From NCBI GenBank assembly GCA_016179845.1, contig JACPCK010000035.1, positions 114,300-178,299 on the forward strand: 64,000 nucleotides of DNA, in the 5' to 3' direction. Source of the stretch: Chloroflexota bacterium (GTDB lineage Bacteria; Chloroflexota; Dehalococcoidia; Lucifugimonadales; JACPCK01). The position numbers were made by a program, and so were the translations under genes. Positions within the stretch are counted from its first letter, which is position 1; each line of letters starts with the position of its first letter. The notes beneath the pieces were generated by a model. It was not told the DNA's origin and did no database searches. It saw only the letters and a list, made by a program, of their open reading frames with translations. Shown here in pieces: positions 43,695-51,342 of the stretch.

Positions 43695-44447
43695 TTGTTG
43701 GAACTGAAGGATCTCCTCGAGCAGGTCCCGGGCATGGACCGTCGCTTCGTCTACTACCTGGAGGGTCAGGGATACATCAAGCCCCTCAAGATAAGGAAGC
43801 GCCGCATATCCCGCCGGGACTACACAGGTGAGGACCTGGAAATCCTCAAGCAGGTCTGGCGACACTATCAGAGGGGCTACTCTGTGCAGGCAGCCTGGGA
43901 TCTGATCTCCCGAGGGAGGCAGGTGCTGGCCTACGCCACCTTCGAGGCGCCACCAAGAAGCTGGCAGAACCTCCTGGAGGCCGTCAAGGGGTGTCCTGAG
44001 GTGGTGGAGGCCTCCGTAGTTCACGGCGCCTCCAGCGTGGATTTTGTGGTGAAAATGGCCGCCTTCACCGATGAGGATATCTACGGGTCCCTCCTACCCA
44101 TCTTCGTGAAGGCTGGGATACCGACAGTGCCCGTAGTGATGAAGGCGGGGCAGGTCTATACAAAAGGGAGCCAGGTAACTGGCAAGGAGAGAGGAATGTT
44201 AGCCTACATCCTCATGAAGGTCCCGGGCAAAGACGTGCAGGACGCCATGGAGCAGTTGAAAGAGTTTGAGGAGGTGGTGGAGGCCAGCACGATATACGGT
44301 GAGTCCGACGTTGTGGTGAAGGTGAGGACTCCTGACCAGGAGAGTCTGGACCGACTGGTGATGGACAAGCTCCACGGCCTCCATATGGTGGAGTCCACGC
44401 GCACCTTCATCGTAGTGGGGCGTCTCCACTGGAGCCGCCCGGGCTAG
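43695..44447 (+). CDS. Transcriptional regulator: MerR-type HTH fused to two AsnC/Lrp RAM domains
   Basis: A 250-residue protein of unusual design. Residues about 5-75 look like a MerR-family DNA-binding domain (FVYYLEGQGYIKPLKIRKRRISRRDYTGEDLEILKQVWRHYQRGYSVQAAWDLI; HTH, wing, then helices). Two ligand-binding domains of the AsnC/Lrp (RAM) type follow: about 80-160 (VLAYATFEA..., CPEVVEASVVHGASSVDFVVKMAAFTDEDI) and 172-245 (MLAYILMKVPGKDVQDAMEQLKEFEEVVEASTIYGESDVVVKVRTPDQESLDRLV). RAM domains sense amino acids. TTG 43695 or the next TTG is the start; neither site is strong. A promoter with a perfect palindrome in its spacer lies 30 bp downstream and may be its target. Confidence 0.75.
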   Translation: MLELKDLLEQVPGMDRRFVYYLEGQGYIKPLKIRKRRISRRDYTGEDLEILKQVWRHYQRGYSVQAAWDLISRGRQVLAYATFEAPPRSWQNLLEAVKGCPEVVEASVVHGASSVDFVVKMAAFTDEDIYGSLLPIFVKAGIPTVPVVMKAGQVYTKGSQVTGKERGMLAYILMKVPGKDVQDAMEQLKEFEEVVEASTIYGESDVVVKVRTPDQESLDRLVMDKLHGLHMVESTRTFIVVGRLHWSRPG

Positions 44448-44476
44448 AAATACCGAAGGGCCGAGTGGTTGCCCCC

Positions 44477-44505
44477 TTGACAATGGACATGTACATGTCC
44501 ATACT
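44477..44505 (+). promoter_or_regulatory. Promoter with a perfect 20-bp palindrome between -35 and -10
   Basis: TTGACA (44477-44482), a 17-base spacer and CATACT (44500-44505). ATGGACATGTACATGTCCAT (44483-44502) is a perfect palindrome that fills the spacer and touches the -10. A bound dimer there would block or distort RNA polymerase. A second -10-like TATACT follows at 44506-44511. Confidence 0.65.
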
Positions 44506-44534
44506 TATACTTGACCTCGCAGAGGAGAGATGCC

Positions 44535-44732
44535 ATGGGATACAGACAGCTTAACCACCAGCAGGTGGAGCGGACCAGGGACTATCTCAGGGGCCGGTAC
44601 GAAGAGGCCTTGGGGTATGCCGTCCAGTATGGTAAGGGTTGGGAGGAGGCAAGCAAGCTCTTCACCGCCCTTCAGGAGTACGAGAGGGCGCTGTTCCGAA
44701 GGGAGGCCCCTGTGGTGGCCCGAGCGGCCTAA
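44535..44732 (+). CDS. Hypothetical small protein (65 aa) under palindrome-controlled promoter
   Basis: A 65-residue, mostly helical protein (YRQLNHQQVERTRDYLRGRYEEALGYAVQYGKGWEEASKLFTALQEYERALFRRE) that I do not recognise. It has no cysteine, membrane segment or signal. GAGGAG lies eight bases before ATG 44535, and a regulated-looking promoter is about 30 bases up. Its last four bases overlap the convergent GlnR-like gene. A small helical partner of the neighbouring regulator is one possibility; there is no direct evidence. Confidence 0.6.
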   Translation: MGYRQLNHQQVERTRDYLRGRYEEALGYAVQYGKGWEEASKLFTALQEYERALFRREAPVVARAA

Positions 44733-45412
44733 TCGGGCTCGCCGGACTGCCCCTTGAAGCGGTAGCCCACGTTCCACACGGTCTCAATGAAGGAGTGGTG
44801 CGCATCCTCTATTTTCTCCCTGAGCCTGCGAATGTGTACATCCACCGTACGAGTGCCCCCAAAGTAGTCGTAACCCCACACATGGTTCAGCAGGGACTCG
44901 CGGGTGTAGGCCTTCCCTGGATTAGAGGCCAGGAGCCGCAACAACTCGTATTCCTTGTAGGTAAGGAGCACCGGCCTTCCTCCCAGGGTGACCGTGTATT
45001 GCTCCGGGTTGATGACCAGGTCCCCGGCCCGGACGAGATTCTCAGCACCGCCGTCGACCTGCCGCTGGCGTAGCAGGCGGGAGATGCGTGTAAGGAGCTC
45101 CTGAGGGCGAAGGGGCTCCAACAGGAAATCGCTGGCCTTTAGATGGCACTCCTCGTCGTCCAACAGGCCCTCCGCAAGAAGGGCCAGGACAGGAAGATTG
45201 TACTGCTGCGCCTCCTGAAGCGCTGCCTTCGCCTCAGAGACATCCGCTTTGACCAGGTCCATCAGAATCGCGTCGGGCCTTGTCTCCGCCGGTGTGGGCG
45301 CCAGGAGCCCCACGTCTGCCAGAGGAACGGTGGTGAAACCACCAGCCCTAAGGTTCTGGGCCAGGGCCCTTCGACGGCCCTCAGTCGGGCTAACTATGAC
45401 TACCAGTGCCAT
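44729..45412 (-). CDS. glnR: GlnR-like orphan response regulator (OmpR/PhoB family)
   Basis: A 227-residue regulator. The receiver domain (1-115) is atypical: the acidic pair expected after the first strand is replaced by S8-P9 (VVIVSPT), while an Asp remains at position 52 (ILMDL) and Lys at the fifth strand is not obvious. The C-terminal winged helix (about 130-222) has LTYKEYELLRLLASNPGKAYTRESLLNHV and WGYDYFGGTRTVDVH followed by IETVWNVGYRF, which is nearly word for word the GlnR recognition region of Actinobacteria. GlnR is an unphosphorylated nitrogen regulator of glnA and related genes, and glnA/gltB lie 5 kb away with a GlnR-like box. The frame extends upstream, but ATG 45412 gives the normal start. 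No sensor kinase is adjacent. Confidence 0.75.
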   Translation of the reverse strand: MALVVIVSPTEGRRRALAQNLRAGGFTTVPLADVGLLAPTPAETRPDAILMDLVKADVSEAKAALQEAQQYNLPVLALLAEGLLDDEECHLKASDFLLEPLRPQELLTRISRLLRQRQVDGGAENLVRAGDLVINPEQYTVTLGGRPVLLTYKEYELLRLLASNPGKAYTRESLLNHVWGYDYFGGTRTVDVHIRRLREKIEDAHHSFIETVWNVGYRFKGQSGEPD

Positions 45413-45544
45413 GTTTGCGGCCCCCTGGGCATGGAGCTCTCCTCCCGGCCACTCATATAAATATAGCAAATCCCAGGGCACCCATGGTTGACGCTTGCCA
45501 TTGATAGCCCAATAATAGAAGGACGCCAAGTAAGGAGACGAGCT

Positions 45545-45808
45545 GTGGCCGAAGAGAACAAGCTCCAGATTCAGATAAGGTACTGTGTGCCCTGAGGGTA
45601 TCTACCTCGTGCCGCCTGGATGGCGCAGGAACTTCTAAGCCGCTTGGCAGAGCAGACCGCTTACCTTCAACTGGTGCCTGGTGAAAAGGCCCAGTTCGAA
45701 GTGACTGTCAACGGTGCACTAGTCTTCTCGAAGGTAGCTACCAAGCGATTTCCAGAGGTGAAAGAGCTACGAGAGCTGATCCAGAAGCTGGCCCCCGCCT
45801 CTGTCTAG
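45545..45808 (+). CDS. SelW-like Rdx-family selenoprotein (in-frame UGA = Sec17)
   Basis: Read through TGA at 45593-45595 this encodes 87 residues of the SelW/SelT/SelH (Rdx) thioredoxin-like family. Order of features: first strand LQIQIRYC, redox motif C14-V-P-U17 followed by GYLPRAAWMAQELL (family helix), strand LVPGEKAQFEVTVNGALVFSK and the C-terminal RFPEVKELRELI, the family's 'R(F)P' loop. GTG 45545 has AAGGAG seven bases before it, far better than the internal ATG at 45620 that would make a protein lacking the first strand and the active site. A hairpin with a GG-containing loop follows the UGA. Expected to be a small thiol/selenol redox protein. A paralogue without C-x-x-U follows 88 bp downstream. 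Confidence 0.85.
45605..45629 (+). promoter_or_regulatory. SECIS-like hairpin of the SelW-like gene
   Basis: TGC-[C]-GCC pairs with GGC-GCA around the loop TGGAT (45617-45621), with a one-base bulge; CC/GG can extend it. The loop starts 21 bases after the UGA and has GG at positions 2-3, within the bacterial SECIS range. Confidence 0.5.
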
Positions 45809-45896
45809 GACCAAGGGGCTCCTCACGGGATAGGCCCGGGGATGCACCGCGGTGGAGGGCGAACCCCGAGCCAGAAGAACAGGCTTCACCCGCCCC

Positions 45897-46154
45897 ATGA
45901 GCCAGGAGCAGAAGGCGCGTATAGCCTTGCGCTATAGCCTCTCGGATGGATATCTGGCCAGGGCTGTATGGACGGCCCAGGAGCTCCTCCAGACCTTCGG
46001 TGAGCAGACAGAGGCATTCGAGTTGGTCCCAGGGGACCCCGGTGACTTTGAAGTGCATGTGGACGGTAAGCTGGTCTTCTCGGCCAAAGCCTCAGGGCGC
46101 TTCCCTGAGATAATGGAGCTCTGGGAAGGCGTTATGGCCCTCCTGCCCGAATGA
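45897..46154 (+). CDS. SelW-like Rdx paralogue lacking the redox motif
   Basis: An 85-residue paralogue of the preceding gene. From ATG 45897 it has exactly 13 residues before the motif position, as the Sec protein does: IALRYSLSDGYLARAVWTAQELL against IQIRYCVPUGYLPRAAWMAQELL. So C-x-x-U has become S-x-x-D, removing both redox residues, while the fold elements (FELVPGDPGDFEVHVDGKLVFSAK, RFPEIMELWEGV) are kept. It may act as a non-redox subunit, pairing with or regulating the Sec protein, or as a different binder. A GTG 15 codons earlier is an alternative start but breaks the alignment. Transcribed with the Sec gene. Confidence 0.75.
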   Translation: MSQEQKARIALRYSLSDGYLARAVWTAQELLQTFGEQTEAFELVPGDPGDFEVHVDGKLVFSAKASGRFPEIMELWEGVMALLPE

Positions 46155-46179
46155 GCTGAGGTAGCTCAGGTGTCTCCTG

Positions 46180-46902
46180 CTAGGAAGCTGCCAGCATCTC
46201 CTTGACGTGTCCCCACACCAGGTCTGCCAGGACCTCTTTGGCTACTCTCCCGTCCAGGACGCGCCAGCGCCGGGGCTCAGCCGCGGCCAATTTCAAGTAT
46301 CCGTCCCGGACCCTCTGGTGAAAGGCCATTGCTTCGGCCTCAAAGCGGCTTCCTTCGGCCTCCAGACGCCCTACCCCTGGGCGCGCTTCCCATCCCTCCC
46401 CAGGCCCACCTAAGAGAGGTGCCTGGCTCTGGGCCAACCGGCGCTGGGCCTCTTCCGGGGGCAGGTCCAGGAGGAAGGTGAGCCGTGGCATGATACCCCG
46501 CGTCACAAAGGAGTTTAAGTCTTGGATCAGCCCCAGGTCTAGGCCTCGCCCGTAGCCCTGATAGGCCAGGGTAGAGTCCGCATACCGGTCGGCGATGACG
46601 ATAGCGCTTTGCACCAGGGCGGGCTGAAGGACCTTTTCCACCAGCTCTGCCCGGGCAGCAAGAAAGAGAAGCAGCTCGCTGGCTGCGGTGAAGGAGCGGC
46701 CCTTCAGGATGGCCCTCAGCTCCTGACCCAGGGGGGTAGAGCCCGGCTCCTTCACCAGGGTCACTCTGAGGCCTGAGCCGTGAAGGCGCGAGTAGAGGAT
46801 GTTGGCTTGGGTGGTCTTGCCGCTAGCTTCACCCCCCTCGAAGGAGATGAAAAAGGGCTTTTGCCCCCTGGGGGAAAAGGCTAACGGCTCGTTGAACAGC
46901 AT
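46180..46902 (-). CDS. tmk: Thymidylate kinase
   Basis: A 240-residue dTMP kinase, which makes dTDP from dTMP. P-loop FEGGEASGKTT (about 21-31; the usual Gly/Ala pattern is varied as EAS), DRYADSTLAYQGYGRG (about 104-119, the DR[YF] motif), LDLPPEEAQRRL and the LID region SRFEAEAMAFHQRVRDGYL. A 25-residue insert (LGGPGEGWEARPGVGRLEAEG) precedes the LID, making it longer than the usual 210. AGGAG lies four bases before the ATG. It is the last gene of the pdxS-pdxT-GNAT-R3H-tmk run on the minus strand. Confidence 0.92.
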   Translation of the reverse strand: MLFNEPLAFSPRGQKPFFISFEGGEASGKTTQANILYSRLHGSGLRVTLVKEPGSTPLGQELRAILKGRSFTAASELLLFLAARAELVEKVLQPALVQSAIVIADRYADSTLAYQGYGRGLDLGLIQDLNSFVTRGIMPRLTFLLDLPPEEAQRRLAQSQAPLLGGPGEGWEARPGVGRLEAEGSRFEAEAMAFHQRVRDGYLKLAAAEPRRWRVLDGRVAKEVLADLVWGHVKEMLAAS

Positions 46903-46948
46903 CAGTCTCCTGCCTGGGCCAAAGAGAGGGGGACGTCCCCCTTCTCTG

Positions 46949-48625
46949 CTACTCTGGTCTGTAGATAATAACGCGACGGTGGGGATCGTGTCCCTGGCTG
47001 GTGGAGGCCAGGTTGTAGCGATCCGCCAAGTGGTGCTGGAGGCGGCGGATGAAAGAGGCCTGGGGGCTCAGTTGGACAGAAGGCTCCCCAGCCATCACCT
47101 TGTTTGCCGCTTCCTCCGCCTCCTCCAGGGCGTTGGAAATGGAGTTGCCGCGGTGCTCGCGCCCCAGAGAGCGGAGGAACTGATGAATGTGGACGGGTGT
47201 GTTTTTCCTGAGGACATAGATGGCCTTGCCCTCAGCCTCCGCCTTGCGGAGCGCTTCTCCACGCCGACGGTAATGGGCCTTGGTGGTCAAGATAACGTCG
47301 GCTTCCTCCAGGTCCGCGACGATCCCAACGGCGCTGCCCGTCTGTTGGACCCCCTGGAGGAGCTTGTCGCGGCCGACACCGAAGAGATACAGGCGGGTGG
47401 GTGGTGCAACCGCCATCGGTGCAGCTTCGACCTGTGCCGAAGGGGCCTGCGCATAGGCAGCGGGAGCAGAGTCAGGCTCTCGCCGGTCACTGTAACGGCG
47501 CCCACGGAAGGGAAGGAACGTGATCTGAGGCTCTACCGAGTGGACCAGAACCAGCGGCTCCCCAGCAGCCTTGTGCACCCGGCCTTCGACATCGAGGAAG
47601 CGCGTCTCCGCCACCACAAGATATCCTCGCAGGAGGGTGTCTACCGTCTGGGCGACATTGGCATGAAGGGCAACGCGTTCCCAGGACTGGATCTCCACCA
47701 CCACGTCAAATGTAGGTGGGGCCTTCCGCTCCAGAACCGTCTTCTGGGTGCCTCGACGGCGGGCCTCCTCATCGCTGAGGGTAGCGGTCTGGACTCCCCC
47801 CAGCAGGTCGCTGAGGGTAGGGTTAAGAACAAGGTTTTCCAGGGTGTTCCCGTGAGCCGTGGCGATGAGCTGAACACCCCGCTCAGCGATAGTGCGGGCA
47901 GCCGCAGCCTCCAGCTCCGTACCCATCTCGTCGATGACGATAACCTGGGGCATGTGGTTCTCCACGGCCTCGATCATAACAGCGTGCTGTAGGGACGGCG
48001 TGGCCACCTGCATGCGCCGGGCTTTGCCGATGGCCGGATGGGGAATATCCCCATCGCCAGCGATCTCGTTAGAGGTATCAACAACTATGACCCGCTTTCC
48101 GGCCTCTGAGAGGATGCGGGCAACCTCCCGGAGCATGGTGGTCTTGCCAACCCCAGGGCGGCCCAGGAGAAGGATATTCTTGCCGGAGAGCACCATGTCC
48201 TCTATCACTTTGACAGTGCCGAAGACTGCCCGGCCGACGCGGCAGGTTATTCCCACGATCTTCCCGCTGCGGTTCCGTATGGCGGACATGCGATGGAGGG
48301 TCCGAGGTATGCCTGCCCGATTGTCGTCCCCGAAATGACCTATGCGCTCGACGACGTATTGCAAGTCCTCCTCAGTGACCTCTCGGGTGTTGAGGGCGAC
48401 ATCCCGGTCGGGGAAACGGGTCTCAGGCAAACGACCCAAATCCAGCACTACTTCAAGAAGCTCGCTCAGGTCTTCCTGCCTACGCAGTTGTACCTGAACA
48501 TAGGGAGGGAGCGTAGCAACTATAGCATCCAGGTCGTCGACAACGACCTTTTGAGAAGCGGGTCGAGGCCTGTCTTTCTCCATTAGCTGGCGATAAGGCG
48601 CTCCATTTTTCGTGTCAGGCTCCAT
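46949..48625 (-). CDS. R3H-domain AAA ATPase (SpoIIIAA/Ycf45-like)
   Basis: A 558-residue single-stranded nucleic-acid-binding ATPase. An N-terminal domain (about 26-115) is followed by the SpoIIIAA-like secretion-type ATPase core: Walker A GRPGVGKT (155-162), VDTSNEIAGDGDIPHPAIGKARRM (the conserved Asn-Glu stretch), Walker B VIVIDEMG and IATAHGNTLENL. After a variable spacer the C-terminal R3H domain reads SFIRRLQHHLADRYNLASTSQG with PHRRVIIYRP. These Ycf45-type proteins occur in cyanobacteria, plastids and many bacteria; their role is not settled. ATG 48625 is chosen with a weak site; TTG 48652 and ATG 48583 are alternatives. Part of the pdx-tmk run. Confidence 0.88.
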   Translation of the reverse strand: MEPDTKNGAPYRQLMEKDRPRPASQKVVVDDLDAIVATLPPYVQVQLRRQEDLSELLEVVLDLGRLPETRFPDRDVALNTREVTEEDLQYVVERIGHFGDDNRAGIPRTLHRMSAIRNRSGKIVGITCRVGRAVFGTVKVIEDMVLSGKNILLLGRPGVGKTTMLREVARILSEAGKRVIVVDTSNEIAGDGDIPHPAIGKARRMQVATPSLQHAVMIEAVENHMPQVIVIDEMGTELEAAAARTIAERGVQLIATAHGNTLENLVLNPTLSDLLGGVQTATLSDEEARRRGTQKTVLERKAPPTFDVVVEIQSWERVALHANVAQTVDTLLRGYLVVAETRFLDVEGRVHKAAGEPLVLVHSVEPQITFLPFRGRRYSDRREPDSAPAAYAQAPSAQVEAAPMAVAPPTRLYLFGVGRDKLLQGVQQTGSAVGIVADLEEADVILTTKAHYRRRGEALRKAEAEGKAIYVLRKNTPVHIHQFLRSLGREHRGNSISNALEEAEEAANKVMAGEPSVQLSPQASFIRRLQHHLADRYNLASTSQGHDPHRRVIIYRPE

Positions 48626-48659
48626 TTTACACCAGCCTGGGCGTCCAGGCAAAAGGCCC

Positions 48660-49562
48660 TCAGGCAGGCGCCAGAGCAGGGGCCTTGACCTTGACGGCCA
48701 TGCCCTTGACCAGGGTCAGGTACTGCGATGCCTCTCTGAAGTCCAGGGCTTCCAGGCCGGAAGCCACATGGCCCTGAAACTCAGGCACCAGGGAGAAGAT
48801 AGAACCGCGGCCTTGAAGAAGCCCCAAGGAGTGCTCCAGAAGGGTTCGAACCCTATCTTCCGAGCCCGGGAGGCAAAGGAGCCACAGGTGTCCCTCGCTT
48901 GTCCTGCCCCATACCATCAGCCAAGCCACCACCGCATCCTCCTCCACCGCTACTCTTTGCGTACAGAATGGAGCGCCCCGCTCCAGGGAGTCCTGCCACT
49001 CAGCCAAAGTCAGGGCCCACTGGTCCCGCAGGCCTGCCGGGGTGCTCTGGAGATAGAGATGGAAGAGACCTTGGTGGTCCCAGGGACGCTTGGGCCTGAT
49101 GCCAGGATGCACAATGGCGGAGGAGAGTCCATGGGGAGGTCTGTCCAGGCGGTAAAGGGTCTCACGAACGAGGGGGACGAACCCACACCTCGTTGCAGAG
49201 CTCTGGATGGGGCTGCTCCAGGGGAGCCGCAGGAAGAGCCTTTGGCCTCCCCGCTGGGCGATGTTGGCCGACAGCCTTTCTAGGAGATATTCGGCATCGG
49301 CCTCCGGCGCCAGGTAGAGGGCATCTACTTCCCATGCCGTGGGCCCGCTGCGACGCCGCGCTGACGCCATTCCGATCAATCGTCCTTCCTCTTCCCACAC
49401 GAGGGCGCAGCGACCTCGCAGTGGTATCCCCCTGCCGATAAATGTCAACGAAGGAGCATCCTGAGACGGGCTACCCATGCGATCGAGGGTGTAGGCCGAG
49501 TTTCCGCCAAACCACTTGGGGTCAAGTCGGACAGCATCGAGAGGAAGGAGGGTGCGGATCAT
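48660..49562 (-). CDS. GNAT-family acetyltransferase-like protein
   Basis: A 300-residue protein with a GNAT look in the first half (CALVWEEEGRLIGMASARRR..., VDALYLAPEADAEYLLERLSANIAQRGGQRLFLRLP..., CGFVPLVRETLYRL), and a second, weaker GNAT-like half (TQRVAVEEDAVVAWLMVWG... EALDFREASQYLTLVKGMAVKV). The acetyl-CoA loop is not canonical. ATG 49562 overlaps the pdxT stop (ATGA), so the genes are translationally coupled; an upstream ATG at 49595 is less likely. Acceptor unknown. Confidence 0.65.
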   Translation of the reverse strand: MIRTLLPLDAVRLDPKWFGGNSAYTLDRMGSPSQDAPSLTFIGRGIPLRGRCALVWEEEGRLIGMASARRRSGPTAWEVDALYLAPEADAEYLLERLSANIAQRGGQRLFLRLPWSSPIQSSATRCGFVPLVRETLYRLDRPPHGLSSAIVHPGIRPKRPWDHQGLFHLYLQSTPAGLRDQWALTLAEWQDSLERGAPFCTQRVAVEEDAVVAWLMVWGRTSEGHLWLLCLPGSEDRVRTLLEHSLGLLQGRGSIFSLVPEFQGHVASGLEALDFREASQYLTLVKGMAVKVKAPALAPA

Positions 49563-50155
49563 CCTGCGAAGCCGGTCTTCTGGGTAGACATACACATACC
49601 CAGGAAAAGCTGATGAAAACGCTGGTCGTGGGTCAGCTCTGGATGAAAGGCGGTGGCCAGCAGGTTCCCCTGCCTCATGGCGACCGGGCCATGTCCTGGC
49701 AGCTCTGCCACAACCTGCACATCATCGCCAACGTGGAAGACCAGAGGAGCCCTGATGAAGACGGCGTGAAACGGCCCCCCCTGCATCGCGGGCACGGAGA
49801 GGTCCGCCTCAAAGCTGTCAACCTGGCGACCGTAGGCATTCCGGTTCACCCCTATGTCCATCAGGCCCAGGGTCTGAGGGCGGTCCTGGACCAAACGCTT
49901 GGCCAGGAGGATTAGCCCGGCGCAGGTGCCCCACAGGGGCATCCCCTCCAGGGCACGTCGCCGGACAGGCTCCCGGAGTTGGTAGATGTCCATGAGGTTG
50001 GCTATGGTGGTGCTTTCTCCCCCTGGGATTATTAAAGCATCTACCTGCTCCAGATCCTCAGGAAGGCGAACCTCTCTAACCGGCACCCCCAACTCCTGAA
50101 GCGCCTGCAAGTGCTCAGCGAAATCGCCCTGAAGGGCGAGGACCCCGATAGTCAA
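49559..50155 (-). CDS. pdxT: Pyridoxal 5'-phosphate synthase glutaminase subunit
   Basis: A 198-residue class I glutaminase. It opens IGVLALQGDFAEHLQALQELG and has GGESTTIANLM (45-55), the nucleophile C78 (GTCAGLILLA) and the H171/E173 pair (FHPELTHD). It releases ammonia from glutamine for PdxS. TTG 50155 with GAGGG upstream is the start, since the protein begins with the family TIGVLALQG; the longer open frame is inside pdxS. Eleven bases downstream of pdxS. Confidence 0.95.
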   Translation of the reverse strand: MTIGVLALQGDFAEHLQALQELGVPVREVRLPEDLEQVDALIIPGGESTTIANLMDIYQLREPVRRRALEGMPLWGTCAGLILLAKRLVQDRPQTLGLMDIGVNRNAYGRQVDSFEADLSVPAMQGGPFHAVFIRAPLVFHVGDDVQVVAELPGHGPVAMRQGNLLATAFHPELTHDQRFHQLFLGMCMSTQKTGFAG

Positions 50156-50166
50156 TGCGCCACCCT

Positions 50167-51075
50167 CTACCAGCCGCGGACTGCCAGTAGCTGCTCTGGC
50201 TTGAGGGTCCGCACATCGATGCCTGGCATGGACTCCCCCAGCCCACGCGAGACCTCGGCTATGATCTTGGGCTCCCGATAATGGGTAACGCCCTGGACGA
50301 TGGCCCGGGCCATCTTGGGTGGGTCCTCCGACTTGAAGACACCGGACCCCACAAAGACGCCGTCGCACCCCAGCCACATCATCAGAGCCGCATCGGACGG
50401 CGTGGCGATGCCGCCGGCGGCGAAGTTCACCACCGGCAGGCGACCGAGCTTTCGGACCTCCAGCACCGCCTCCAGGGGAGCGCCCAGGCTCTTCGCCTCT
50501 GCCATCAGCTCGTCGTCAGGCATGTTCTGGAGCTTGCGGCAGTGGTCCATGACAGCACGCATGTGGCGCACCGCCTCCACCACGTTGCCGGTCCCGGCCT
50601 CACCCTTGGTGCGGATCATAGCCGCCCCCTCGGCGATGCGGCGGAGGGCTTCACCCAGGTCCCTACACCCGCACACGAAGGGCACCTTGAAGTCGTGCTT
50701 CCAGATGTGATGATGCTCGTCAGCAGGAGTAAGCACCTCCGACTCATCGATATAGTCGACTCCCAGGGCCTCCAGCACCTGGGCCTCCACGAAATGCCCT
50801 ATGCGGCACTTGGCCATGACCGGTATGGTCACGGCCTCCATGATCTGAAGGACGCGCTCCGGGTCTGCCATTCGGGCCACTCCTCCGGCAGCCCGAATAT
50901 CGGCAGGAACCCGCTCCAAGGCCATGACGGCTACGGCACCCGCCTCCTCCGCTATGCGAGCGTGCTCCGCCGTGACCACATCCATGATTACGCCACCCTT
51001 GAGCATCTGGGCCAGGCCTGCCTTGAGACGCCAGGTCCCCTTGAGCACCTCCGGTGATTTCCCATCCTTCTCCAT
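50167..51075 (-). CDS. pdxS: Pyridoxal 5'-phosphate synthase lyase subunit
   Basis: A 302-residue PdxS, which makes PLP from ribose 5-phosphate, glyceraldehyde 3-phosphate and ammonia. [38 protein letters not shown] is the family block; D32, catalytic K89 ([10 protein letters not shown]) and K157 ([10 protein letters not shown]) are in place. ATG 51075 has AGAGGG four bases upstream. First gene of the run pdxS-pdxT-GNAT-R3H ATPase-tmk; the promoter probably lies in the 100 bp between it and MITE-a copy 3. Confidence 0.97.
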   Translation of the reverse strand: MEKDGKSPEVLKGTWRLKAGLAQMLKGGVIMDVVTAEHARIAEEAGAVAVMALERVPADIRAAGGVARMADPERVLQIMEAVTIPVMAKCRIGHFVEAQVLEALGVDYIDESEVLTPADEHHHIWKHDFKVPFVCGCRDLGEALRRIAEGAAMIRTKGEAGTGNVVEAVRHMRAVMDHCRKLQNMPDDELMAEAKSLGAPLEAVLEVRKLGRLPVVNFAAGGIATPSDAALMMWLGCDGVFVGSGVFKSEDPPKMARAIVQGVTHYREPKIIAEVSRGLGESMPGIDVRTLKPEQLLAVRGW

Positions 51076-51181
51076 GTTACCCTCTTGCCTACAGGCTGAG
51101 AATCTGGAACCATTATACCGAGACAAAGCTAACCTTGGCAAAAGCTTCTGGGCTTGCTGTCAGAAGTCTCAGATGTATGAT

Positions 51182-51325
51182 CTAACAGACTGCTGAAACG
51201 GGGGAGTGCCAATCCCGACAAGTCGGGATTGGCGGGGGTCTGGGGGGACACCTCCAGATATAATTTTCACCCCCTTCCTGGCCAGAGCTTGTCCTGAGTC
51301 TGGCGAAGGAAAGGGGGACAGGGAG
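51182..51325 (+). repeat. MITE-a, copy 3 (right end missing)
   Basis: Starts with CTAACAGACTGCTGAAACGG and follows copy 1 closely, including the ATCCCGAC-AA-GTCGGGAT hairpin and the GAGCTTGTCCTGAG segment, up to the GGACAGGGA stretch. The right terminal repeat is missing, replaced by the start of the small gene that follows. Confidence 0.8.
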
Positions 51326-51342
51326 GCGGTGCAAGAAAGGCG

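Noticed and set aside
45620..45808. 62-residue protein starting at the internal ATG 45620
   Set aside because: It would lack the first strand and redox motif and has no ribosome site; the upstream GTG with UGA readthrough explains the gene better.
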